Shown here piece after piece: positions 36,254-48,019 of a DNA stretch of 64,000 bases (its first letter is position 1; every line of letters begins with the position of its first letter). The stretch is from contig NC_134676.1 of the NCBI RefSeq assembly GCF_030463565.1, forward strand, positions 870,501 to 934,500, written 5' to 3'. A program made the position numbers and the translations under genes. The notes beneath the pieces are model-generated. The model saw only the letters and a list, made by a program, of their open reading frames with translations, was not told where the DNA came from and searched no databases. Origin of the DNA: Pelecanus crispus (taxonomy: Eukaryota > Chordata > Aves > Pelecaniformes > Pelecanidae).

Positions 36254-36689
36254 AGGAAGCAACGGAGCTGGGGCAGGGTCTGGAGCACAGGGCTGGTGGG
36301 GAGCGGCTGAGGGAGCTGGGGGTGTTCAGCCTGGAGAAGAGGAGGCTGAGGGGAGACCTCATCGCTCTCTACAACTGCCTGACAGGAGGGGGCAGGGAGG
36401 GGGGTGTTGGGCTCTTCTCCCATGTAGTTAGCGATAGGACGAGAGGAAATGGGCTCAAGCTGCGCCAGGGGAGGTTTAGGTTGGATATTAGGAAAAATTT
36501 CTTTACGGAAAGGGTGGTCAAGCATTGGAACAGGCTGCCCAGAGAGGTGGGGGAGTCCCCATCCCTGGAAGGGTTCAAAAAACGGGCAGAGGTGGCACTT
36601 TGGGCCATGGTTTAGTGGGCATGGGGGTGTTGGGTTGATGGTTGGGCTGATGATCTTGGAGGTCCTTTCCAATCTTAATGATTCCTAAT
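36254..36689 (+). mobile_element. CR1 LINE 3' fragment
   Basis: It contains GGGGCAGGGTCTGGAGCACAGGGCTGG, AGCCTGGAGAAGAGGAGGCTGAGGGGAGACC and the terminal ATGATCTTGGAGGTCCTTTCCAATCTTAATGATTCC on the plus strand. Truncated at 5', with the tail reduced to a single ATTCC word. It is followed by a 70-bp spacer and a second CR1 tail. Confidence 0.92.
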
Positions 36690-36758
36690 TTTCACTTTCT
36701 TTATAAATAATCCAGCCACCAAGGCAGGAAACATGAAATTGCTACTCTACCCTTAACT

Positions 36759-36876
36759 GGTTTAGTGGTGGACTTGGTAATGTTAGGTTAATGGTTGGAC
36801 TGGATGATCTTACAGGTCTTTTCCAACCTAAACGATTCCATGATTCTATGATTCTATGATTCTATGATTCTACGAT
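36759..36876 (+). mobile_element. CR1 LINE tail with (ATTCTATG)n
   Basis: GGTTGGACTGGATGATCTTACAGGTCTTTTCCAACCTAAACGATTCC is followed by ATGATTCTATG repeats, the canonical CR1 3' end. Together with the preceding element it forms a composite repeated elsewhere in the window at 60281-60544. Confidence 0.92.
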
Positions 36877-37758
36877 CGGCTCTGACACAGCGGGACGGCA
36901 GCTCCCGGGGCTCCGGACCCACCTGCAAGGAGGCCAGGAGGGTCATGGCTCAGGCTGCGGGCAAATTTGCCTGAGTCCACTGAAATAGCCACTGACGCCG
37001 GCAAAACCAGGGAAAGAGCAGCTGCTGACCCCGCGCCGTCCCTGGCAGGGCTCCTCGGCACGTCCCACGCCGGCCGGCCCCTTGCGCGGACGTCCCTCTG
37101 CCCGAGAGTCACCGGGGGCTGCCGCCTGCGGCAGGGTTTGGTGAGAAGGCATCAGGACAGGCGTGCCGTCCTCAAGGTCAAGGACTGCTGTGCTACAGCA
37201 TCCACTGCAACAGAAGGTAAAACCCACAGGCGGGGCAATCTGTCCTTGCTAGTGTTCTGTAGGTAATGGAAGCGGGTTATAAGATGTTCTTGGGAATGTA
37301 ATTCACTTTAATGAACAAATACCCCGAGCCAAGCTGCGTACTGATTTACATGCCTTGTAACGCCACGTATTTCACGGGAGTGCAGGATTTGATCCATCAC
37401 ACTAAGCGCATTGCACTGTGTAATGAAATATTGGGAGCAATAAACAAGACCTTTGGCAACTCTTCTGATGAAGTTTTCCGGTAAAACCTTTTGTTTCAGG
37501 CCAGATCCACAGAAAAGCTGATGCGCCGACGTGCGGAACGCAGGCCCCGGCGTCCACGATGTATCCCTCAAAATCCCTGCCTGTCTGCTGCGTGCGGCCC
37601 AGGGAGCCCGCTGCCCACGCCCTCCGCTGCAGGCAGCACCCGCGCGCGGAGACGGGGAGGGTGGCAGCCCACGAAAAGCAGAAGGGGAGAAGTTGCTCAG
37701 CGTGTCTGGCAGCCACCTAAAGACGGGGGGTCAAGGGCACGAGCCCACCCTGAGCGGG

Positions 37759-38319
37759 TGTCATGGTTCAGCCCCAGGCAGCAGCTCAGCACCACGCAGC
37801 CGCTCGCTCACTGCCCCAATGGGATAGGGGAGAGAATCGGAGGAGTGAGAGTGAGAAACACTCCTGGGGTGAGATAAGAACAGTTTAATAATTGAAATAA
37901 GGCAAAATACTACTACTAATAATAACAATATAATAATGATAGCAACAATAATAATATCCAAAGCAAGGGATGCACAATGCAATTGCTCACCACCCGCCGA
38001 CCGATGCCCAGCCAGTTCCCAGCAGCGATCGCTGCTCCCCGGCCAACCCCCCCAGTTTCCATACTGCCCATGACGCTGTATGGTATGGAATGGCCCTTGG
38101 GGCAGTTGGGATCAACTGTTCTGGCTGTGCCCCCTCCCAGCTCCTTGTGCCCCTGGCAGAGCAGGGGAAGCTGAAAAGTCCTTGACTGGCATAAGCAGCA
38201 CTGAGCAACAACTGAACCATCAGCGTGTGATCAGCGTTATTCTCATCCTAAATCCAAACCACAGCACTGTGCCTGCTACTGGGAAGAAAATTAACTCTAT
38301 CCCAGCCAAAACCAGGACA
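37759..38319 (-). mobile_element. Solo LTR of an avian endogenous retrovirus (ERVL-like)
   Basis: A 561-bp element bounded by TG...CA, flanked by the perfect 5-bp target duplication GCGGG at 37754-37758 and 38320-38324. The end blocks (CATGGTTCAGCCCCAG, AGCACCACGCAGCCGCTCGCTCACT and TTAACTCTATCCCAGCCAAAACCAGGACA) are those of a very common bird LTR. A 5-bp duplication fits ERVL-class integration. The minus orientation is favoured because that strand carries ATTAAA before a CTTATCTC stretch, but it is not certain. No internal retroviral sequence remains. A local AT-rich trinucleotide patch (TACTAC/AATAAT) has expanded inside. Confidence 0.88.
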
Positions 38320-38689
38320 GCGGGGTGCAGGGAGATGACAGGAAGGGTGCTGGGAGAGCAGCTGGGGCACAAACTCGCCAAAAAACCTCAGCGCAAGGAA
38401 GCGGTGCGTAGTTGATGGCTCAGGACGAGGATACACGAAAAGCGCCGAAAAGGTAGGAACGCTATGGGAAAGCCGCAGGCACAAGTGAAAGCCGGCCAGC
38501 GGGAGAATGAAAAAGCACCAGCAAAACTTTCTGTGGCTGGCTAACGGCGGGAAGGCGACCGAGGGGAGTTGTTCTGCTGCTCTGCGGGGAGGGAGAGCTG
38601 CCAGGGGGGAGCGGAGGCTGTTACCGGTGCTTTGGTCAAGACGGGAGGAGGTTTTGGGAAGGGTGCTGTGGGCGCCTGTCCTTGCCAGC

Positions 38690-38900
38690 TACTGTCCGAT
38701 ATTCTCATTAGCAGCCGGCATGGCGGGGTGGAGAGAGCGCTTATTAAACTGGCGGGCAGCACGCAGCTGGGAGGAGCAGCGAGCGCGCTGGAGGACGGGC
38801 TGGGGGTTAGGAACGATGCGATGGGGTAAGGAAGAGCTCGAAGGAGCGTGGTCGGGAACGATTAACATCACAGCCCGGCACGGGGATCACCGCCTGGGTC
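38690..38900 (+). mobile_element. Diverged CR1 LINE ORF2 fragment
   Basis: The stretch ATTCTCATTAGCAGCCGGCATGG...GAGCGCTTATTAAACTGGCGGGCAGCACGCAGCTGGGAGGAG...CTGGAGGACGGGCT matches the CR1 reverse-transcriptase region (TTTCATTAATGACC...TTGCAGATGACACCAAGCTGGGAGG) at low identity. Frame-disrupted, no tail. Confidence 0.55.
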
Positions 38901-38904
38901 CGCA

Positions 38905-40089
38905 GAAGGGAGGGCGGCTGGCCACGAGCCCAGCGCGGGTCGGCCGGGCTCGGTGGTCAGGAGCAGGCGGGGACCTGCTGTGACACCCCGAAGGAGCCCT
39001 TCACCCGCAAGGCTCCTGCGTCAGAGAGAAGAGAGCGGCCCCGGGGACCCCTCCTCGCCGCCCCCACGCAGCCCTGGGCTGGCCGCTGCTCCCCGCGCCG
39101 GCTCCTTCCTGGCCACGGGGCCAGCAGGGAGGCACGGGATCTTGCCTGCTACATGGCTGGGGCGCGCTTTTCGCTCGCCACGAACCAAGCCCACGCGTCC
39201 GCAGCGTGGGAGCTCGTTAGGCGCTGTTAGGGGCCACGGTCCCCCGCAATCCCACCCTCGGGGTTTGTTTCACGCCGATTACTGTCGCTCACCCAGCACT
39301 AACCCATGCAAGCATTTCCATGGGTCACTTATTCCCGTGCGGGGATTTTTGATGGGGCATTTTTGGTGTTATTTAACATCGTTTTCTCTGGCGTAAAACA
39401 CCCCTGGAGCTTGCACGGAGGCAGAGTATCTGTAACTCCGTACACCAGCTGGAAGTGAAAAACGTGTAAGTCAAGCTTTACGCTGTGTTGTTGCTTGTAC
39501 CCGGCCGGAGGCGCGTGGGGCCGGACGCCCTGGGCAGCTCATCCCAAAGCGGGTGTCGGGAGCGGGGCACGCGAAGGGCAGCCGGGGGCCGGAGCCTTCT
39601 CCCTGCACCGCAGACCGCCGGGGAGGGGCTCGGCTGCGGGCAGCTGCCCGCGGAGCCCTGGCAGCCGGCGAGTTTTAATTGCACCGCGTGAGCCGGCGTT
39701 TCCCACTAATCTGGGGCGCGTGAAGCCTCTCTGCAACAGGGATCTCCATCCCCTATGGAAAATCCCACCCGCAGCGACCTCGAATTTGGGAACTTTTCTG
39801 AAAACGGGACTTTGATCCCCTTTGACATGTGTGGTATTGTGGATAATTATTTCAGCTGGATTGCTGTCAAGCTGGTAAGTGTGTCTGAATCTGCCAACAG
39901 GCTCCATATTTACCCACTCAGGAGGAAAAAAAAATCAGTTATAGTGGGAGAGAGCATTAGCTCCTTGGGCTCGTTAGCATGAAGGGTAATTTGCGCTCAT
40001 CAGCGTGACGCCGAAGGAGGCGGGGGGGCTCTGCCTGTTGGCCAGGCAGCACAGCCGGTCGGGATAATGGCAGCCGGTCTGCCGGCCCC
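38905..40089. other. Intergenic DNA without recognised features
   Basis: GC-rich in the first 700 bp, mixed thereafter. I see no gene, RNA or repeat. An AT-rich stretch near 39780-39960 (AATTTGGGAACTTTTCTGAAAACGGG...) is repeat-free and could be a conserved element. Confidence 0.5.
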
Positions 40090-41998
40090 GATGCGGCTGT
40101 GGGATGTGGGGCTGAGTCTGAGGGATGCGGGACTGAGACTGAGGGATGCGGGACTGAGACTGAGGGATGCGGGGCTGAGTCCGAGGGATGCGGGGCTGAG
40201 TCTGAGGGATGCGGGACTGAGTCCGGGGGGTGCGGGGCTGAGTCTGAGGGATGCGGGGCTGAGTCTGAGGGATGCGGGGCTGAGTCCGGGGGGTGCGGGG
40301 CTGAGACTGAGGGATGCGGGGCTGAGACTGAGGGATGCGGGGCTGAGACCAAGGGATGCGGGGCTGAGACCAAGGGATGCGGGGCTGAGTCCGGGGGGTG
40401 CGGGGCTGAGACTGAGGGATGCGGGGCTGAGACCAAGGGATGCGGGGCTGAGACCAAGGGATGCGGGGCTGAGACCAAGGGATGCGGGGCTGAGTCCGGG
40501 GGATGCGGGGCTGAGACCAAGGGATGCGGGGCTGAGACCAAGGGATGCGGGGCTGAGTCCTGGGGATGCGGGGCTGAGACTGAGGGATGCGGGGCTGAGT
40601 CTGAGGGATGCGGGGCTGAGTCCGAGGGATGCGGGGCTGAGTCCGGGGGATGCGGGGCTGAGTCTGAGGGATGCGGGGCCGAGTCCGGGGGGTGCGGGGC
40701 TGAGTCTGAGGGATGCGGGGCTGAGACTGAGGGATGCGGAGCTGAGTCCGAGGGATGCGGGGCTGAGTCCGGGGGATGCAGGGCTGAGACTGAGGGATGC
40801 AGGGCTGAGACTGAGGGATGCGGGGCTGAGTCTGAGGGATGCGGGGCTGAGACCGAGGGATGCGGGGCTGAGTCTGAGGGATGCGGGGCTGAGACCGAGG
40901 GATGCGGGGCTGAGACCGAGGGATGCGGGGCTGAGTCCGGGGGATGCGGGGCTGAGACTGAGGGATGCGGGGCTGAGTCCGAGAGATGCGGGGCTGAGTC
41001 CGGGGGATGTGGGGCTGAGTCCGGGGGATGTGGGGCTGAGTCTGAGGGATGCGGGGCTGAGACTGAGGGATGCGGGGCTGAGTCCGGGGGATGCGGGGCT
41101 GAGTCCGGGGGATGCGGGGCTGAGTCTGAGGGATGCGGGGCTGAGACTGAGGGATGCGGGGCTGAGTCCGGGGGATGCGGGGCTGAGTCTGAGGGATGCG
41201 GGGCTGAGTCCGAGGGATGCGGGGCTGAGACCGAGAGATGCGGGGCTGAGTCCAGGGGATGCGGGGCTGAGTCCAGGGGATGCGGGGCTGAGACTGAGGG
41301 ATGCAGGGCTGAGTCCGGGGGATGCAGGGCTGAGTCCGGGGGATGCGGGGCTGAGTCCGAGGGATGTGGGGCTGAGACCGAGGGATGTGGGGCTGAGTCC
41401 GGGGGATGCGGGGCTGAGACTGAGGGATGCGGGGCTGAGTCCGAGAGATGCGGGGCTGAGTCCGGGGGATGCGGGGCTGAGTCTGGGGGATGCGGAGCTG
41501 AGACTGAGGGATGCGGAGCTGAGTCCGAGGGATGCGGGGCTGAGTCTTGGGGATGTGGGGCTGAGTCTGGGGGATGCGGGGCTGAGACTGAGGGATGCGG
41601 GGCTGAGTCCGAGAGATGCGGGGCTGAGTCCGGGGGATGCGGGGCTGAGTCTGGGGGATGCGGAGCTGAGACTGAGGGATGCGGAGCTGAGTCCGAGGGA
41701 TGCGGGGCTGAGTCTTGGGGATGCGGGGCTGAGTCTGGGGGATGCGGGGCTGAGTCTGAGGGATGCGGGGCTGAGTCCGAGGGATGCGGGGCTGAGTCCG
41801 GGGGGTGCGGGGCTGAGTCCGAGGGATGCGGGGCTGAGTCTGATGGATGCGGGGCTGAGTCTGAGGGATGCAGGGCTGAGACCGAGGGATGCGGAGCTGA
41901 GACTGAGGGATGCAGGGCTGAGACCAAGAGATGCGGGGCTGAGTCTGAGGGATGCGGGTCTGGAGTCTGAGGGATGCCGGGCTGAGGGCTGAGGGGCT
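40090..41998. repeat. 1.9-kb minisatellite, 21-bp unit GGATGCGGGGCTGAGTCTGAG
   Basis: About 90 copies of a 21-mer vary mainly in the last seven bases (GTCTGAG, GACTGAG, GACCGAG, GACCAAG, GTCCGAG, GTCCGGG). A higher-order 168-bp unit (8 copies) is visible: the GTCCGAGAGATG variant and its neighbours recur exactly 168 bp apart (41441 and 41609). Because 21 is a multiple of three, open frames of over 600 codons exist on both strands with a 7-residue repeat (AGLSLRD or SAPHPSD types). They have no codon bias or homology that I recognise and are not called genes. Confidence 0.96.
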
Positions 41999-43606
41999 GC
42001 AACCATGGGGAGCAAGTGAGTGAGCCCGGCCAGGCAGACACCGGGCTGTGCCTCGGGCAGCACCGGGGCCCTCCGTGGAGATCCGTATGCCAGGCATGGG
42101 GTTGAGCAAAGCACGTGCCGTGTCGACCACGGAGCATCTGTCACCGGTGTCCTGAGAGGAACCAGCAGCGGGGGCATGGCACCAAAACCTGACCTCTCTC
42201 ACGACCGACTCTGTTAGTCCAGCACCTAAAATAAAACTTGGGCTGCATGAAGCCGTGCTCATATTTTGCTAGGGTGGAGTAACCGTGGCATGCTTTCATA
42301 CAATTTGGGCACATTTCCAACCCCACAGTGTATCCTTTAACATATGGAAGGCTTTTTGATTACAACGACAATCTGGTGCTCAGCAGAGTGTACCTACAGC
42401 GCGGAAACCCTCCCAGCGCAGGCCCATCACTATTATTGACCGTAAGCAGTTCAGGAAATAATAAGAAGGAAGAAGCAGACACAGCCGAGTTTTACAGACT
42501 TTCAATGCACAATAAAACATTTTATTTAAAAACAATGCATTCAATACCGTGTTTTGGCACATGAGTCAATGTCGCAGGCACATTCACACCAAAGAATCAC
42601 ATTGCTGAGAGATCCCAAATGAACCGTCGCGTCGCTCTCCACAAACGATGCTCGCGAGGAGGATGCGGTAGTCCATCACGAGAAGAGCCAGGGCCTCGCT
42701 CACCAGCGTGCCCACGTATTCGCGGGCCACGCTCGGGCCGCAGCTGGTCCGGAGCACGTCAGCCTGCGGGCCCGATCCCGGCCCCTCCGACGCCTCGGAG
42801 CTGCTCCGGGGGAGCGCGGCTGAACGCCAGCTTTGCTCGCCACGTATGGCACGCCGTCAGCGGCTTTGCTGTCCACCTGAGACTGTGCCCTGGCTCTTTA
42901 TGAACATTAGCCATTGAAAAATAAATAATGCTTTTAGTATGGCCATTAAATAACGAACCCTTTATTACAATTATGGCATTTTTTTTTTCCTTTTCTAAAA
43001 TATTTATCTTTTTTATCGAAAACAACTCCATCAGGCATTGAATGTATAGCCATTAGAATAAAGACACATTCATTTACAGAAAACCTGCTTTTTTCTAAAC
43101 GTTTTTGCAACCTCCGTTCACAGTTAGTTATATTTCACAAACGCTTGCTTTTTGGTATACTCCACAATTAAAACCGGTAGCCAAAATGACTTCGCTTTAA
43201 TGCGTCTCGCTACCATTCACTGAAAAGATGCAAGCAACGAAAATACAAACCCGAGATGTATGAAAGAAGAGAAGGTAACGCACGGATTTCCCCTCCTATG
43301 TACACCCCCTCTTCACATCCCCCACCCGCCAGCCCGCCCCCGCCACCCGCAGCACCCAGCCCCGCCGAGGGTCCCTGCTGCGGCCGCGGGTCCCCAGCAC
43401 CCGCCCCAGGGGGGCTGCAGCAGGATGCGGCCGCCGCTCGCCGCCAGCTGCCCGCGGCCCGTGGGACGCTGCCCTGGCAGCCTGGGGCCGAGGGGGGTCT
43501 GCGTCCCGCCGGACCCTCCCCTGGGAGCCGGCCAGAAGGAATTCTCTTGATTCTGTAAACCAAAATGTTTCGTACTTACAAATACCGATCACGTCGCGTT
43601 ACGCGT

Positions 43607-43654
43607 ACTGTCATTTAGCCGTATTCGCTTGTCTAGACGTTCGGTAATGACAGT
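43607..43654. repeat. Short inverted repeat (9-bp perfect arms)
   Basis: ACTGTCATT at 43607-43615 is inverted as AATGACAGT at 43646-43654. Just inside the arms GCCG (43618-43621) faces CGGT (43642-43645), and a TCTAGA palindrome sits near the centre. Possible RNA hairpin in the ST8SIA3 3' region. Confidence 0.5.
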
Positions 43655-44499
43655 GAGTATTTTCTCTGACCCATCGGGCGTTCGTTTAGGTAGACGGAGG
43701 CGGGAAGATTTTGGGGCCAAGCGGAAGGGAGGGAAGAGCTCAGCCCCGGCGGTACGGAACGCAGGGGCCATTGACTGTCCTGCGCGGGGAGGGCGGCAGC
43801 CGGCACCTCCCTGCCCCGGGAGCCGCATTTGCCGGAGGCGAGCAGTTTAATGGAAAGGCGTTTTCTGCCGGAGAGGCAGAGCCAGAGAGCCTCTCCTCCT
43901 CAGCCGCTGTCTCCCTTCAGCCCCCACCTCTCCATCGGACCCCTCCATGATCCCGCGCCTGCCGCCTGAAGCGCAGCCAAGCCCGCACCTCCTCTGAGGG
44001 CACCTCTGAGCCGAGGGACGCCCAGCGCTGATCGCCTCCAGCTCCGAGGGACACGCGATTTTTCTACAACCCCAGAACGACCTGTGCCACAAGCCTGGCG
44101 CACTCAGACGGGGACGCCGAGCCCAGACCCATCAGAGCAAACGCTGGGGCTGGGGGGGGTCACCCCACTTTGCTGCTCTGGGGTGCTCGGTGCCCTAAGG
44201 CCAGGTCCTGCAAGCAAACCAGCCTGAAAATGGGGTTTGGAGAAGAGCCCAGCCTGACCGCGAGGCGTCAGGAGGGTCCTTCCCTGCCCGGGGAGCAGAG
44301 CCCACCCGGGGCCGCTGCTGGTCCTGCCGGTCAGCGCGAGCTGCCCGTCCCCTCCGGGCTCTCTCTAGAAGCAGAATTCAAAGAGCATCTACGAACAGAG
44401 GTGAAACCAAAAGATGCACATTTTAAGATGGCTTTACACGTTGCAACAGCTCAGACAAAAAATATTGATACTAAGAAGCAATTTACTTTGGGCTGTATT

Positions 44500-44616
44500 G
44501 CGCCATTGATTCTGGGGCAGAACTCCCCATTAAAATCAATGATTCTGAAATGTTCAATGTGGTTCTGAAAAATCGATGGGGAGTTTTGCTTAAAAATCAA
44601 TGATATAATATGGCGC
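44500..44616. repeat. Ancient foldback repeat, both arms preserved
   Basis: GCGCCAT (44500-44506) pairs with ATGGCGC (44610-44616), and AACTCCCCAT (44521-44530) pairs with ATGGGGAGTT (44576-44585), with further AATCAATG pairing between. The core resembles the CAAAACTCCCATTGA family seen at 3006-3052, here with both arms. Likely an old MITE-type element in the ST8SIA3 3' region. Confidence 0.55.
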
Positions 44617-47600
44617 TCCGTCAATAATTTTTCTGTATTCCCATTTCCGAATATTTGCAGTCGTTTTCGTGCTTCCTTCTCCGCACTCGATGCCTCTTTG
44701 TGCCTCTGGAAAGTTCCAGCTGTGCTGCCAGGGCCATTCCCTGGGACTGATGGGGGGTCCCGGCCCTTTTTGGGGGGAGGAGGGCTGTGGGGCTCCCCCC
44801 CGAGACCCCCCGGCGGGGTCTGCCGCCCTCAGTCATAACGGGACCTCGCCGCACGCGGGGTGAACCTGAGAGAGACGCATCGGCCTCCGCTTCCGTGCCA
44901 ATATAACGATAACAGGTCACATTAATTTGCTGATTAAAAATGATCGCTCCCTACAAGAAACTGATAAAGCGCCTCTTAATTAAAACAACTGGCACGAACC
45001 ACAAGCCAACAGGCATCAGCGGGGGTGACCCCGCGGGCTCTTTGCCGAGCTGGCTCCCGGCCGCCGGGCACCCCTCCACCACGCACCTCCGCGACCCCCA
45101 CAGCGATCCCCCCGCCTCGGCGAACGCGCATCTGCAGTACGGCTCAATAGGAAATGATACCGGCCATGATTAATGGCCGTACTTCACCAACAGCTAGCGC
45201 AGAACTCTTCCTTCCCTCTGCAATTTCTCTTTTTCCGGGGCAAAAGCAATCCGTGCGCGCCAGCGCTCAGAGAAGGTTTCCTGCGGGACTCGGTGGGGAC
45301 TGGTGCTGCACGGCTGCCCCCGGCCCCGGCAGCTCCCTGCTCGGGCGCACGGTGCAGGCGATCCCGCAAAACCTCGCCGGCAGCGCCCGCAGGGACCGGG
45401 GAGACTCAGTCCTTGCCCCGGGGATGCGGGGAGCTGCGAGTGCCGGGGACTCGCGCTCCGCCGGGGTCTGCGCCCGGCACAGCCGAATTCCGCTCCCTGG
45501 CCCAGACCCTCGCGCGCGACTACGACACGAAGAATGCGTGGTAATAGCAAGAACAACTCATATGGCACCATAGGGCATAAGACACCACCATCACTGCACG
45601 ACTATGTCTTCGTACTAACAAGTTGCTAGAGGCCGTACTCTGCTGTAGGAACGGCGATGAGCGCAGGACCAACACGACAGCACGGAAAGCCGGAGCCCCC
45701 CCGGGAACGCGGAGCCAGGCTTGGCAGCCGGGGAGGGAATCGCCGCTGTTCCCTGCGGGAGCGGGTCTGTGCATGCTGCAGCACAGGGGAGACCCGAGCC
45801 CCTCCACAGCGCGCCCCAGCCCTAAACAGCCTTTGGAAAAGCAAAAGCCAGAAAATGCGGGATAATTAAAACGGGGAAGAAAGCCTCCAGCTCCTCCTCC
45901 AGCCGGGGCGCAGGGGAGAGGGGGGAACACAGCTTCGGCGGCCGGCGGAGCTGCGGTGCCACGGCAGGGCGGCGGCGGGCACCGGCAGACACTCCGGGCC
46001 GCTCAGGTTGGGTGTTGTACTCGAGATCTCCTTCCTCACCTCCTACGTCTGCTCGGAGGTAAAGAGGCTGAGAAAAATTAAAATGTGCCATTTTAAAGTA
46101 TGATTTTGAATTGGATTTTGCATCTTCTTTCAGTGTAGAGTCAGTTCTCAGCATCATACAGAAGAGTAGAAAAAATGTTAAAATACTCGTAAGTATACTT
46201 ATTGTAATAAGAAACCCAGTTATTTTACAGGCTCCTTTATCCTGAGACAAAATGGCCAACATTTTCAAACCGTAAGTGACCCTAAGGTTTGTCCTCCCTG
46301 CAAACAGCCTTGTTTTCAGCAGTACGGAGGCAGCCCTGCCTTCCTCTGGCTGCCTTCGATGGCTGTCGGTGACCCCAAAATGGGGCCACTGCTTCAGTCG
46401 CCTGACCGTGGATGGAGAGGTGTGAACAGGGAACTCTGGTAACTGTATTTCCTCCTCCCTGCGCTCCCGCTGCGCTCGCTTCCCTTTGTAAAACCATTTT
46501 TAAAATGCTGCCCCACGGCAGGACCGCCGCCGTGGCGGGGGCACGACCGGAGCCTCGCTGACCGGAGGGCTGGCCGGCCCCTCCGCCCCAGCGCCGTTAA
46601 TTGGGCTAACGAAGGCTGCCACCGCTCCCTGCAGACCCCGCGTCGCCAGGCAATACGCCCCACCGGCACTTCGGGACATACCGAAAGACGTAGAGCGCCG
46701 ACGCTCGCGGCTCCGTAAGGGGAAATTTTGGGTGCCACCGCCACAGAGCTCAGCGGGGCGGCTGCCGTGCCCGGCGGGCTCCTTGCCCCGCGGCGCAGTG
46801 GGGTGCAGCCGGCGGTGGGGCCGGGAGGGGGGAACGGGCGCTGCGGGTGCGAAGGGATGGACGGGAGCTCCCGTGCTCCCTGGCTGCGGGGCTCGTCCTC
46901 CCGAAGGACCCCTCGTCGTCGGAGGGGGCGGGTGCCCTGGGGTCTGGGGCTCTTCCCACCCACCACATCTCCAGAGAAACCTAACGCTGTTTGTCCCGGT
47001 GCTTTGACTTTAAAATTAAAAGACCAAATAGTATCACACGGATGGGAATGACCATGTTTCAGCCTGGCTAATTTGGACGAGGATTTGGCCCAGATTGAAT
47101 TAAAGCGCTGAAGTATTCCGAGAGCGATATAAACGCCTAGCTAAGGTACAAGCCATATTGTGACCACCTTCTTCACGTTATTCTTAAAAAAATGTAAAGT
47201 TCAGTAAATATGAAAATATGCAAGCGGTGGAAATGAGGATCCACACTGAAGAACTTGCAAGTGACGATGAACTGGAATTCCGAGTGGCTTTCTCAGTTGG
47301 CCACGGCAATATACGTATGCTGAGCTATTGATAGCAACACATACAAGAGAAGCAAAACCTTTTAAAATTAGCTTTTCTAATTCTAATGGGGAAGGGACAA
47401 TAAAATTAAGAGATTTAGGGCATTTAGTGGAATGCGAAAATACGAAAATATCTTAAAACATACTTAGTAGCATATCTATAAATGCAAAATATTTCAACTT
47501 CGCTGCTGCATGAATAGCATCCACAGAATTTGATAAATGCTTCTGCACTGCTAAATATGCTTAAACCCTTTGATGAGCAGTGACAAGGGTGACTAAAAAG

Positions 47601-47736
47601 CATCTTCATATTATGGAAAATATTTTAGGGTGGCGTGGTTTTTTTTTTTTTTTTTTTTAGAATTATATCTGAAGAATGTTTAATTCGGTTTTGGGCACTT
47701 TTTAGACAATCATTTGGCACTTCGAGATTTAGGTTC

Positions 47737-48019
47737 TTAGGCACAATGCGACAAGGTGAGTTTGGCCAGTCCTTCACCGTGCATCCTGTAGAGCAGCTGG
47801 AACTCTGCAGGCAGCTGGTGGGACTCCTGCCACTTGGTCGTGAACTTTGTTCCCTTCTTATCATAGTAGTGGTACGGGAGGTCCTCCCTCGTGTTGGGGT
47901 CGAACCCGAAGGGCCAGAATCCATACAAGTGGATCTCCTCGCATATGGCAGAAGCAAGGGTATACATGAGAATACCTGTGCTCAGCCGCTTGGGTGACAA
48001 GTGTTTGTTCTTCCAGTAT
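47737..48019 (-). CDS. ST8SIA3: ST8SIA3 exon 4 (terminal coding exon: sialylmotifs S, III and VS)
   Basis: This exon encodes residues 288-380 of alpha-2,8-sialyltransferase 3. The acceptor is TTTTTTCACAG (AG at 48021-48020). Residues 298-323 form the S sialylmotif (LSTGILMYTLASAICEEIHL) with its conserved Cys313. YHYYDKKG at about 336-343 is motif III, and HQLPAE at 354-359 is the HxxxxE VS motif, where His354 is the catalytic base. The end LSHCA and TAA stop at 47739-47737 match the mammalian protein exactly in length (380 residues). A 19-base poly(T) run on the plus strand lies 0.1 kb beyond the stop. Confidence 0.97.

Larger units (their letters stand above)
41999..47736 (-). other. ST8SIA3: ST8SIA3 3' flank and probable long 3'UTR
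   Basis: No coding sequence was found. The AT-rich, repeat-poor blocks at about 42.2-43.2 kb and 46.0-47.7 kb look like 3'UTR or conserved 3' flank read on the minus strand, with candidate AATAAA signals there (for example TTTATT on the plus strand at 42961-42966). GC-rich blocks lie at 43.3-43.5, 43.7-44.4, 45.0-45.5 and 46.5-46.9 kb. The position of the polyadenylation site was not established. Confidence 0.4.

Noticed and set aside
40067-42262. Open frames of 620-760 codons on both strands
   Set aside because: They follow entirely from a 21-bp tandem repeat. No start context, conserved domain or codon structure; variants are shared equally between frames.
46394-46966. 190-codon Pro/Arg-rich minus-strand frame in the ST8SIA3 3' region
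   Set aside because: GC-rich composition only; no recognisable motif, and a non-coding position downstream of the ST8SIA3 stop.
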